DNA from: Clostridium weizhouense
GTDB lineage: Bacteria > Bacillota > Clostridia > Clostridiales > Clostridiaceae
Reading direction: 5' to 3'
NCBI RefSeq assembly: GCF_019431045.1
Contig: NZ_JAHXPT010000002.1
Location: forward strand, 310,001 to 374,000
DNA: 64,000 nucleotides
Both the position numbers and the translations under genes were made by a program. A model generated the notes under the pieces. That model ran no database searches. It saw nothing but the letters and a program-made list of their open reading frames with translations, and was not told the DNA's origin. Of the stretch, positions 16,320 to 24,639 are shown in pieces. How positions within the stretch are numbered: the stretch's first letter is position 1; every line of letters begins with the position of its first letter.

Positions 16320-18161
16320 TTACACTGCCTTCGCATTTTCAAACTGTGAATTATAAAGGTTAGCATAAAATCCATTTTGAGATAATAATTCTTCATGATT
16401 TCCTTGTTCTATAATATCTCCATCATTCATTACAAGAATTAAATCAGCATCTTTTATGGTTGATAATCTATGAGCTATAACAAAGCTAGTTCTTCCCTTC
16501 ATCAGATTATCCATCGCCTTTTGAATAAGTACTTCTGTTCTTGTATCTACTGAACTTGTAGCTTCATCAAGAATAAGAATTTTGGGATCTGCTAATATAG
16601 CTCTTGCTATTGTTAATAACTGCTTTTGTCCCTGTGAAACATTACTTGCTTCTTCATTTAACTCCATATTATATCCATCTGGTAAAGTTTTTACAAAATT
16701 ATGAACATGAGCTGCTTTAGCTGCTTTTATTACATCTTCATCAGTTGCATTTAATTTACCATATCTAATATTATCCATTATGCTTCCATTATATAGCCAT
16801 GTATCTTGTAATACCATCCCAAAAGCTTCACGAAGTTCACTACGATTAAAGTTTCTTAAATCATTACCATCAATTAAAATTGCTCCATCATTTACATCAT
16901 AGAAACGCATTAAAAGCTTAATCATCGTTGTTTTACCAGCTCCTGTTGGTCCTACAATTGCGACCTTTTGTCCTTGTTTAATTTTAGCATTGAAATCATT
17001 TATTATAATTTTTTCTGGGTTATATCCAAAGTGTACATTTTTAAATTCTACATTACCATGAACATCATCAATAGATGCAGGATTCTTAACAAATTGTTCT
17101 TCCTCTTCTTGCTCTAAAAATTCAAAAACCCTTTCAGCAGCAGCTGCTGTTGATTGTAGTAAATTTGAAACTTGAGCAATTTGTCCCATTGGTTGAGTAA
17201 AGTTCCTGCTATATTGAATAAATGATTGAATATTACCAACTGTAATTCTACCTTTAATAACAAAATATCCACCTAAAATTGAAACTGCTACATATCCAAG
17301 ATTACCTACAAAAGTCATAATAGGCATCATAAGCCCTGATAAAAATTGTGATTTCCATGCTGACTTATATAATATATCATTAGATTTTTCAAATTCATCA
17401 ATTACTTTTTGTTCTTTATTAAACACCCTAACTATATTTTGCCCACCAAATACTTCTTCAACTTGCCCGTTTACATGACCTAAATATTTTTGTTGTTCTT
17501 TAAAATATTTTTGAGAATTTTTAATAACAACTCCTATAATTCCCACAGAAATTGGAACTATACATAAAACTACTAAAGTCATTATCCAATCAATACTAAA
17601 CATCATTATCATAATACCTATTACAGTTGTTATTGATGTTATAAGTTGAGTCGCACTTTGATTTAAACTTTGAGATAAGGTATCTATATCATTTGTAAAA
17701 ATTGATAAAACTTCCCCATGAGTTCTTCCATCAAAAAATTTCATTGGCATACGATGAATTTTTTCTGATAATTCTTTTCTTAACTTATAAGTTAACTTTT
17801 GAGAAACATTTGTCATCAATATTCCTTGTATGAAAGAAAATATGGCACTAACAGCATATAGACAAATTAATATTACAAGTATTTCACTAATTTTATTAAA
17901 GTTAATTCCTGGACCTCCAGATATCTTACTCATAAATCCTTCAAATAACTCAGTAGTTGCATTACCTAAAATTTTAGGTCCTACTATAGCAAATATTGTA
18001 CTTCCAATAGCAAAAATAAATACAAGTATTATAGGAGTTTTATATTCACTTAAGTACTTTAATAGTTTACTCATAGTACTTTTAAAATTCTTAGCTTTTT
18101 CTCCTGTGCCCATTTTTCCGCCGCCCATCGGAGATTTTCTTTGCACATTATTCTTACTCAT
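16320..18161 (-). CDS. Heterodimeric ABC exporter, half with the consensus Walker B
   Basis: This 613-aa protein has six membrane helices in residues ~40-340, then an ATPase with Walker A GPTGAGKTT, Walker B ILILDEATSSVD and H-loop IAHRLSTI. Its signature motif is altered to NVSQGQKQLLT. The partner encoded upstream has a normal signature but an altered Walker B. This is the pattern of heterodimeric multidrug or lipid exporters (TM287/288, EfrCD type), which have one degenerate ATP site. I chose MSKNNVQRKSP at 18161, which overlaps the upstream stop by 8 nt; AAAGGAGGAGC is the RBS. A Gly-rich N-terminal tail precedes the first helix. Confidence 0.9.
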   Translation of the reverse strand: MSKNNVQRKSPMGGGKMGTGEKAKNFKSTMSKLLKYLSEYKTPIILVFIFAIGSTIFAIVGPKILGNATTELFEGFMSKISGGPGINFNKISEILVILICLYAVSAIFSFIQGILMTNVSQKLTYKLRKELSEKIHRMPMKFFDGRTHGEVLSIFTNDIDTLSQSLNQSATQLITSITTVIGIMIMMFSIDWIMTLVVLCIVPISVGIIGVVIKNSQKYFKEQQKYLGHVNGQVEEVFGGQNIVRVFNKEQKVIDEFEKSNDILYKSAWKSQFLSGLMMPIMTFVGNLGYVAVSILGGYFVIKGRITVGNIQSFIQYSRNFTQPMGQIAQVSNLLQSTAAAAERVFEFLEQEEEEQFVKNPASIDDVHGNVEFKNVHFGYNPEKIIINDFNAKIKQGQKVAIVGPTGAGKTTMIKLLMRFYDVNDGAILIDGNDLRNFNRSELREAFGMVLQDTWLYNGSIMDNIRYGKLNATDEDVIKAAKAAHVHNFVKTLPDGYNMELNEEASNVSQGQKQLLTIARAILADPKILILDEATSSVDTRTEVLIQKAMDNLMKGRTSFVIAHRLSTIKDADLILVMNDGDIIEQGNHEELLSQNGFYANLYNSQFENAKAV

Positions 18162-20385
18162 CCTCAAGCTCCTCCTTTGAAAGTTGTGATAAAGCAATTT
18201 GTTTATAAACTTCACAAGATTTTAATAATTCTTTATGTGTCCCTATTCCTACTATTTCCCCTTCATCTAAAACAATAATCTGATCAGAATTTAACACTGT
18301 ACTAATTCTTTGAGCTACAATTAAAATAGTACTATCTTTTATTTGTTCATTTAATGCTTTTCTAAGAACAATATCTGTCTTATAATCAAGAGCAGAAAAA
18401 CTATCATCAAATATATATATTTCTGGTTGTTTTGCAATTGCTCTTGCTATTGATAACCTTTGTTTTTGACCACCTGACACATTATTTCCACCTTGAGAAA
18501 TTGGGCTATTATATGTATCTTGTTTTGCTTCTATAAATTCAGTAGCTTGTGCAACACTAGCAGCTTTTACCATTACTTCATCTGAAGCATTTTCAAGACC
18601 ATATTTAATATTGGATTCTATTGTTCCTGAGAATAGCATTGCTTTTTGAGGTACATAACCAATTTTATTTCGTAAATCATATTGAGTAACATTTCTTACA
18701 TCTACTCCATCAACTAATATCTCTCCTCCTGTTACATCAAAGAAACGAGGAATTAAATTAATTAATGTAGTTTTACCACTACCTGTACTTCCTATAATTG
18801 CTGTAGTTTGTCCTGGTTTTGCAATAAAGTTAATATTACTTATAACATCTTCTTCTGCATTTGGATATCTAAAACTAACATTATTAAATTCTACATAACC
18901 TTTTTTAGTATCATCAAATTCTTTTACTGATACAGGATCTTCTACTGATACTTCTGTATCTAAAATTTCTGCAATACGCTTTGCTGATACCGCAGCACGT
19001 GGCATCATAACTGATATCATTGAAAGCATTAAGAATGCCATTATAATTTGCATTGTATATTGAATAAATGCCATTAAATCTCCAACTTGCATTGTTGCAT
19101 TCTCTATTTTACTAGCCCCAACCCATACTATTAATATTGTAATTGCATTCATTATAAATATCATTGCAGGCATCATGCATGTCATTATTTTATTAACAAA
19201 TAAATTAACATCTGTTAAATCTTTATTTGCTTTATCAAAACGTTCTTCTTCATGTTTTTCAGTACTAAATGCGCGTATTACTGGAAGGCCTGTCAATATT
19301 TCTCTAGCAACTAAGTTTATTCTATCAACTAACTTTTGTAATTTTTTAAATTTAGGCATAGCAGTTGCAAATAATATAATAACAAGACTTAATATAGAAA
19401 GTACTGCAACACCAATAACCCAAGACATTGAACTATTAGTATTTAAAACTTTTATATAAGCACCTATTCCAAGAATTGGAGCATATAACACAAATCTAAG
19501 TACCATTACTGTAAGTAATTGAACTTGTTGGATATCATTAGTACAACGTGTAATTAATGATGCTGTTGAAAAATCATCAAATTCTTTATTTGTAAATCCA
19601 ACAACCTTTTTAAATATACTGCTTCTTAGATCACGGCTAAATATGGCTGCTACTCTTGAAGCTATTAAAGCTACAAGCATTATTGATACCATACTCACTA
19701 ATGAAAATCCAAGCATCTTTGCACCAGATACAAATATATAATGTGTTTGGTATTTATCCATATCTATACCAACTGTATTATATTCATTTCTTACAAATGA
19801 AACTGCCATTTGATTAATAGTATTATCATCTAACTTACTAAACGTTTCATTCATTTTTGATGTTATTTCTTTTAACTGTTCTTTTGGCATAACTTTAAAT
19901 GCATCGAATATATCTGCACCTTGTGGTAATACCCCAGCTGGAAATGAGTTAAGTATCTTCTCTTCCACTGCCTTAACTTCATCTGATCCACTTTCAAAAT
20001 ACTCAAGCAATACCATTGGTTTTCCCAATATTAAATTTAGTTCTTCAATTTTATCTTTATTAGTACCTTTTAATACATAAAGATTTTCTTCTTCTAATAA
20101 AGGATAATTATTATTTGAAGTAGATGCTTTAGAAAGTAAATCATAATTTTCTATCACTTTTTTATAATCTTCATTTTCCATAAATAAAAAAAGTTTTTTC
20201 ATTTCGCTCTCTCTAATTACATCTGGAGTTATTTTATCTACTCCTCCATGTTGAATACCTATATTAACAATATTTGAAGTATATTTAGGTAAAGTTAAAT
20301 CACAAGCTGATTGTATAACTAATAAAACTAATATAGCTAGAATAGGCCAAACTGATCTTTTTAAATGTTTTAATAATTTAAGCAT
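18154..20385 (-). CDS. Heterodimeric ABC exporter, half with the degenerate Walker B
   Basis: This 743-aa protein has a first helix at about 13-30, then a ~190-residue hydrophilic insertion (roughly 35-215) before the remaining helices. The ATPase domain has Walker A GSTGSGKTT and signature NVSGGQKQRLS. Walker B reads IYIFDDSFSALD, so the catalytic Glu is Asp. The loop between TM1 and TM2 would face outside and is seen in some Firmicute exporters of this group. It is the first gene of a two-gene operon, with a divergent MarR regulator 280 nt away. The substrate is unknown; drugs or lipids are typical. Confidence 0.9.
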   Translation of the reverse strand: MLKLLKHLKRSVWPILAILVLLVIQSACDLTLPKYTSNIVNIGIQHGGVDKITPDVIRESEMKKLFLFMENEDYKKVIENYDLLSKASTSNNNYPLLEEENLYVLKGTNKDKIEELNLILGKPMVLLEYFESGSDEVKAVEEKILNSFPAGVLPQGADIFDAFKVMPKEQLKEITSKMNETFSKLDDNTINQMAVSFVRNEYNTVGIDMDKYQTHYIFVSGAKMLGFSLVSMVSIMLVALIASRVAAIFSRDLRSSIFKKVVGFTNKEFDDFSTASLITRCTNDIQQVQLLTVMVLRFVLYAPILGIGAYIKVLNTNSSMSWVIGVAVLSILSLVIILFATAMPKFKKLQKLVDRINLVAREILTGLPVIRAFSTEKHEEERFDKANKDLTDVNLFVNKIMTCMMPAMIFIMNAITILIVWVGASKIENATMQVGDLMAFIQYTMQIIMAFLMLSMISVMMPRAAVSAKRIAEILDTEVSVEDPVSVKEFDDTKKGYVEFNNVSFRYPNAEEDVISNINFIAKPGQTTAIIGSTGSGKTTLINLIPRFFDVTGGEILVDGVDVRNVTQYDLRNKIGYVPQKAMLFSGTIESNIKYGLENASDEVMVKAASVAQATEFIEAKQDTYNSPISQGGNNVSGGQKQRLSIARAIAKQPEIYIFDDSFSALDYKTDIVLRKALNEQIKDSTILIVAQRISTVLNSDQIIVLDEGEIVGIGTHKELLKSCEVYKQIALSQLSKEELEDE

Positions 20386-20446
20386 ATACTTTTAATCCTT
20401 TCTTTTTTGTTTATTATTGAATAATTTTTAAACTTATAGTATTTGT

Positions 20447-20481
20447 ACTGGTGGTTAAAATTTATCCCTTAATTAACCAGT
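20447..20481. promoter_or_regulatory. Inverted repeat between the ABC exporter and marR
   Basis: ACTGGTGGTTAA and TTAACCAGT form arms around ~13 nt. Lying in the shared intergenic region, it may be a MarR operator or a leader hairpin of the exporter mRNA. The role is inferred. Confidence 0.4.
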
Positions 20482-20665
20482 ATTACTAATTGTTTTTTAT
20501 TTTTAATTATCAACATTTATTTACTATGAAACTTATCTTACAACGAAATTTTATTTATGTCAATAAATATTTACTGTTAACATTTGTTGACTTTTTTATA
20601 ATTACTGTATAAACTTAATTATAGATACAATATGTAAAATCTAAATGAAATGTTAGGTGATTTTC

Positions 20666-21121
20666 TTGAAAAATAAAGATACTTTAGAAATTTTAAATGA
20701 ATTAATGGACCTCTCTATTTGTATGAAAAAATTGATAATTAGACCAACAGAAACAAATTCTGCAATTATTATTAGTAGATTACAAATGCAAACATTGTGT
20801 GTTTTGGATAAATTTAATTCTATTAATATGACTAATTTAGCTAAAGAACTTATGATTACTAAACAGCAAACCACAGGTATAGTTAATAATTTAGTTAATA
20901 AGGGATATATCAATAGAACAGTTAATCCTGAAAATCGTAAAGAAATCTTGCTTACTAATACAGAATCTGGCACAGAAATGCTTAAAACTATTAAAGCTAA
21001 TATGACTGATAAATTATATAAGTATTTTGATATATTGTCATCTGAAGATAAAAAGAAAGTTATTGAATCTTCAAAAACAATAAAGGAAATTATAAAAAAA
21101 ATAGAAAAACATAATTTTTAA
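20666..21121 (+). CDS. MarR-family transcriptional regulator
   Basis: This 151-aa winged-helix protein has the recognition region MTNLAKELMITKQQTTGIV, then a wing with PENRKEILLT, the typical MarR DxRxxxL-like motif. C-terminal helices form the dimer. I chose the TTG start at 20666 because AGGTGA lies 7 nt before it. A GTG at 20657 falls inside that RBS. The gene is divergent from the two-gene ABC exporter, so it probably represses it and itself in response to a small molecule. Terminator follows. Confidence 0.87.
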   Translation: MKNKDTLEILNELMDLSICMKKLIIRPTETNSAIIISRLQMQTLCVLDKFNSINMTNLAKELMITKQQTTGIVNNLVNKGYINRTVNPENRKEILLTNTESGTEMLKTIKANMTDKLYKYFDILSSEDKKKVIESSKTIKEIIKKIEKHNF

Positions 21122-21154
21122 TAAACTATCCATTATATTCAGTAGAATTATACT

Positions 21155-21200
21155 AACGACTTCAGTTTCTTATCAAAGAAGCGGAGTCTTTTTATTATTT
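21155..21200 (+). terminator. Terminator of the marR gene
   Basis: GACTTCAGTTTCTT pairs imperfectly with AAGAAGCGGAGTC, followed by TTTTTATT. Confidence 0.65.
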
Positions 21201-21423
21201 TAAAATTTATAATAAAGTTTAATTTACAGATACTGTCAAAAAATAAGAATATAGTAAACTTACTCTGTAAATTTAATTGTTTATAAATATTTTATTATAC
21301 AATCTATATCATTAATATTATTCCATCAAAAGTATTAATTTTATTCAAATAAATAATTATCAAATTATTTAACTAAAAATATTTCTATTAAATTAAATAA
21401 TCTCTCTCAAATAACTGATATAT

Positions 21424-21765
21424 TTAAATATTTTCATCGTTAATAACATACCTTAAAAGAATTATAAATGAAAATAAAATAAATACCCTTTGAAAAATAT
21501 AAAATATACCCCCTTCAACTTCATCTTTATTGTCTAATAAATGTGAAGTTGGCCAAAATGACATAAAACTAAGAATCAAATAAGTTCCTATAATTATTTT
21601 AAAAATTAAATTCATATTAGATGAATACACTAAAGAAAATGCTCCAAAACTTAGAGTAAATGCCCATATGGAGTTTAATATTCGTACAAAAAAATTAGAC
21701 TTTTCTATATCTTGCCACCAAAATATTAACAAAATTTTTTTTATTACTAAAAATACTTTTTTCAT
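21424..21765 (-). CDS. Small membrane protein of unknown function, 113 aa
   Basis: This protein has three hydrophobic segments, near residues 29-48, 53-70 and 88-107. It begins with a basic amphipathic MKKVFLVIKKILLIFWWQD. No family is recognised. The RBS AATGGAGGTATT precedes the ATG. It appears monocistronic between marR and the hydrogenase operon; both flanks are about 300 bases of AT-rich sequence. Confidence 0.65.
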   Translation of the reverse strand: MKKVFLVIKKILLIFWWQDIEKSNFFVRILNSIWAFTLSFGAFSLVYSSNMNLIFKIIIGTYLILSFMSFWPTSHLLDNKDEVEGGIFYIFQRVFILFSFIILLRYVINDENI

Positions 21766-22044
21766 AATACCTCCATTTTTATAATAATTTTTTATATAAA
21801 GATCAGTTCTACTAACAATATATTAAGAGGTTTTAAATTAATATAATTATACTACTTTTCATTATAAAAAATTGCTAAGTGACTATGGAGAGTCGATTTT
21901 TTAACCATGTATCCTTTCTCTATGTAGCACATAAAAAATAGTGCAGCATATGATTATTTTTTATGAGTACTTATGGTACGTCTAAAGCAATATATTCTAG
22001 AAGTTATTCTCAGATTGTTTAATAATATAATTTCTCTTAAAGAA

Positions 22045-22117
22045 TAAAAAAAGTTGATATTAAGTATAAAGCAAATTTCAAAACCAATTCACCCTTATAC
22101 TTAATATCAACACTGTT
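22045..22117 (-). terminator. Terminator of the hydrogenase operon
   Basis: On the minus strand GTTGATATTAAGTATAA pairs with TTATACTTAATATCAAC, followed by TTTTTTTATTC. The loop is about 30 nt. Confidence 0.8.
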
Positions 22118-22132
22118 TTAAAACTTAATTAA

Positions 22133-22216
22133 TTATTTAATATTATGTATAGCCGAAATATATGCTATACCCACCCCTATGACCATTACTATTAAAATAG
22201 TTATAAACATCCACAT
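22133..22216 (-). CDS. 27-aa membrane peptide at the end of the hydrogenase operon
   Basis: The minus strand has GGAGG, 9 nt, then ATG. The peptide is almost wholly hydrophobic: MWMFITILIVMVIGVGIAYI then SAIHNIK. It starts 34 nt after the hypE stop and ends just before the operon terminator, so it is most likely co-transcribed. It would span the membrane once. It resembles in form single-helix subunits such as KdpF, but no homology is claimed. Confidence 0.55.
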   Translation of the reverse strand: MWMFITILIVMVIGVGIAYISAIHNIK

Positions 22217-22250
22217 AGCATTTCACCTCCAAAATATGAATTCATAAAAC

Positions 22251-23258
22251 TCAACATATTCTTGGCAATAACTCTCCTTGTGCCATTTTTAATATTTTTG
22301 TTGATCCCAAAGCATTTTCAATGTAAAGATTTTTTTTATCATCTTTTATAACTTCACCAATTATAGCGGAATTCTTCCCTAGTATATTTGACTTCATCAC
22401 CTTTAATACTTTTTCTACTTCGTTTTTACTAACTATGCAAATTAACTTTCCTTCATTAGCAACATATAAAGGATCAAAACCCAGAAGATCACAAAAATTC
22501 CTAACTTCATCAGTTATAGGTATATCTTTTTTATAAATCTTCATGCTTTTTTCGCTAATATTTACTAACTCATTTAAAGTGTTAGCTAATCCTCCTCTTG
22601 TTGGATCTCTCATAATTCTAATTTTTTTAGTACATTTAAGAATTTCTTCAGTTAACGTATTCAATGGAGCACAATCGCTTACAATATTAGACTGTATGCC
22701 GAGCTTCTCTCTTTCGTTAATTATACACATACCATGTTCTCCTATTGTTCCACTTAAAATTATTTTATCTCCTACTTCTATATTGCTACCTTTTAATATA
22801 TATCCATAGTTTTCTATTACTCCGATTCCAGTAGTGTTTATATATAATTTGTCGCCCCTTCCTTTTTCTACAACTTTTGTATCTCCCGCTACTATTTTAA
22901 CTTTTGCTTCTTTTGCAGTAATAGCCATTGATTTTACTATTTTTTTAAGATCATCTATTTCAAAACCTTCTTCAATAATGAATCCCACTGTAATGTATAA
23001 TGGAGTTGCTCCACTTACTGATAAATCATTCACAGTTCCACAAATACTTAATTTCCCTATATCTCCCCCTTTAAAAAATATTGGATTTACTACAAAGCTA
23101 TCTGTTGTTACTGCAATTTTTCCATTAAGTTCATTTAATATAGCTGAATCATTTTGCTCTTTTAATTCTTTTGTATTGAAATATCTTATAAATATATCTT
23201 CTATTAGTTGATTAGTTTCTTCTCCTCCACTCCCATGTGCTAAAGTTATAATATCCAT
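22251..23258 (-). CDS. hypE: Hydrogenase maturation protein HypE
   Basis: This 335-aa protein has an N-terminus MDIITLAHGSGGEETNQLI typical of HypE and the C-terminal motif GELLPRIC, whose last Cys carries the carbamoyl that is dehydrated to cyanide. The PurM-like ATP-binding domain includes TTDSFVVNPIFFKGGDIGKL and MRDPTRGGLANTLNE. Together with HypF it makes the CN ligands of the Ni-Fe site, which HypC-HypD delivers. The RBS TTTAGGAGGTAAT precedes the ATG, 8 nt after the hypD stop. Confidence 0.97.
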   Translation of the reverse strand: MDIITLAHGSGGEETNQLIEDIFIRYFNTKELKEQNDSAILNELNGKIAVTTDSFVVNPIFFKGGDIGKLSICGTVNDLSVSGATPLYITVGFIIEEGFEIDDLKKIVKSMAITAKEAKVKIVAGDTKVVEKGRGDKLYINTTGIGVIENYGYILKGSNIEVGDKIILSGTIGEHGMCIINEREKLGIQSNIVSDCAPLNTLTEEILKCTKKIRIMRDPTRGGLANTLNELVNISEKSMKIYKKDIPITDEVRNFCDLLGFDPLYVANEGKLICIVSKNEVEKVLKVMKSNILGKNSAIIGEVIKDDKKNLYIENALGSTKILKMAQGELLPRIC

Positions 23259-23266
23259 ATTACCTC

Positions 23267-24358
23267 CTAAATATTCTCATATACTATTCCACAAGATCCT
23301 TCACTCGATACCATACAAGGCCCTATTGGATTACTTGGAGTGCATACTTTTCCAAACAATATACAATCTTTTGGTATTTTAATTCCTTTTAAAATTTCTC
23401 CACATATACAATTTTTATTTGATATAATTTTCTTATCTTTTAATACGAATCTTATGTTTGCATCAAAATAACTATATTCTTCTTTTAACATATAACCTGT
23501 ATTTTTAATATTTCCTAGTCCTCTCCAAATACTATCTCCATTTATAAAAACCTCTTCTAATATCTCTTTACTTTTTTTATTTCCAAACCCTTTAACAAAG
23601 GTTTTATAAAAATTAATACAATTATACTCATCTTTTTCCTTCATCATTATTATAGAAAGTATTCCACACAATATATCTATAGCTTTAAAACCACACACTG
23701 CCATTGGTAATTTATATTTCTTTGATAATTTTTCAAAAACTTTACTTCCTATTATTGTTGCCACATGACCTGGACATATAAAGCCATCAATCTTTATCTT
23801 TTCATCTAAAATTAATGCTTTCATTGCATTTGGCATAGTTTTTAATGAGTGTAAAATAGAAAAATTATTAATGTTATTAATTTTTGCTTCTTTTAAAGTC
23901 AATGCTATTAAAGGTGCTGTTGTTTCAAATCCTACTGCTAAAAATACTATTTCTTTAGTTTTATTTTCTTGCGCTATTTTTAATGCATCTAATGGAGAAT
24001 ATATAATCCTTATATCTCTCCCTATCGCCTTTTCTTCTCTTAGAGAACTTTTAGTTCCTGGAATTTTAATCATATCTCCAAATGAAGTTATAATTATATT
24101 TTTATTCCTACTTAACTCTACTGCACTATCTATATAATTTTGAGGGGTTACACATACAGGGCATCCCGGACCTGATATCAATTTTATATTTTCAGGTAAT
24201 AATTTATCTATTCCATTATCATAAATACTTTTTGTATGAGTACCACATACTTCCATTATTCTTATTTCTTGTATTTCCGTTGCTTTTTCTTTTATTTTTT
24301 TTATCAACTTAAGAGCTATTTCTATTTCTTCTGATTTCTTTAAATTATTAATATACAT
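23267..24358 (-). CDS. hypD: Hydrogenase maturation protein HypD
   Basis: This 363-aa protein has the conserved motifs MEVCGTHT near residue 40, SGPGCPVCVTP near 64, and GFETTAP near 141. A C-terminal Cys set (CICGEIL, CILFGKVC, GPCM, GSCG) holds the [4Fe-4S] cluster. HypD with HypC is the scaffold on which Fe(CN)2CO is built. It follows hypC by 59 nt and precedes hypE. The RBS AAAGGGAAAATGAT is moderate. Confidence 0.97.
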   Translation of the reverse strand: MYINNLKKSEEIEIALKLIKKIKEKATEIQEIRIMEVCGTHTKSIYDNGIDKLLPENIKLISGPGCPVCVTPQNYIDSAVELSRNKNIIITSFGDMIKIPGTKSSLREEKAIGRDIRIIYSPLDALKIAQENKTKEIVFLAVGFETTAPLIALTLKEAKINNINNFSILHSLKTMPNAMKALILDEKIKIDGFICPGHVATIIGSKVFEKLSKKYKLPMAVCGFKAIDILCGILSIIMMKEKDEYNCINFYKTFVKGFGNKKSKEILEEVFINGDSIWRGLGNIKNTGYMLKEEYSYFDANIRFVLKDKKIISNKNCICGEILKGIKIPKDCILFGKVCTPSNPIGPCMVSSEGSCGIVYENI

Positions 24359-24417
24359 ATCATTTTCCCTTTATTAAATTATATTAGCTTACTACAAAAT
24401 CTTACCTAAGCAAAATA

Positions 24418-24630
24418 TTACATTATTAATGTTTTAAATATTTCTAATGTCTCTAAAGCTTCTTCTTCATTCATTTTTTCTATTGCACACCCTGCATGTA
24501 CTAATACATATTCCCCCTCTTTTAAATCCTCTATTAGCATTATGTTTATCACTTTATTTATTTTTCCAAACTGAATCAATGCATACTTACTATATATTTC
24601 TAATACCTTACCAGGAATTGCTACACACAT
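24418..24630 (-). CDS. hypC: Hydrogenase maturation chaperone HypC
   Basis: This 70-aa protein begins MCVAIPGKVLEI. The N-terminal Cys2 is the residue that binds the Fe(CN)2CO unit. It also contains HAGCAIEKMNEEEA typical of HypC/HybG. It hands the iron centre to the large subunit precursor. Its RBS lies inside the end of hypF, whose stop is 9 nt upstream. One HypC serves one hydrogenase in this operon. Confidence 0.97.
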   Translation of the reverse strand: MCVAIPGKVLEIYSKYALIQFGKINKVINIMLIEDLKEGEYVLVHAGCAIEKMNEEEALETLEIFKTLIM

Positions 24631-24639
24631 ATCTTTTCT

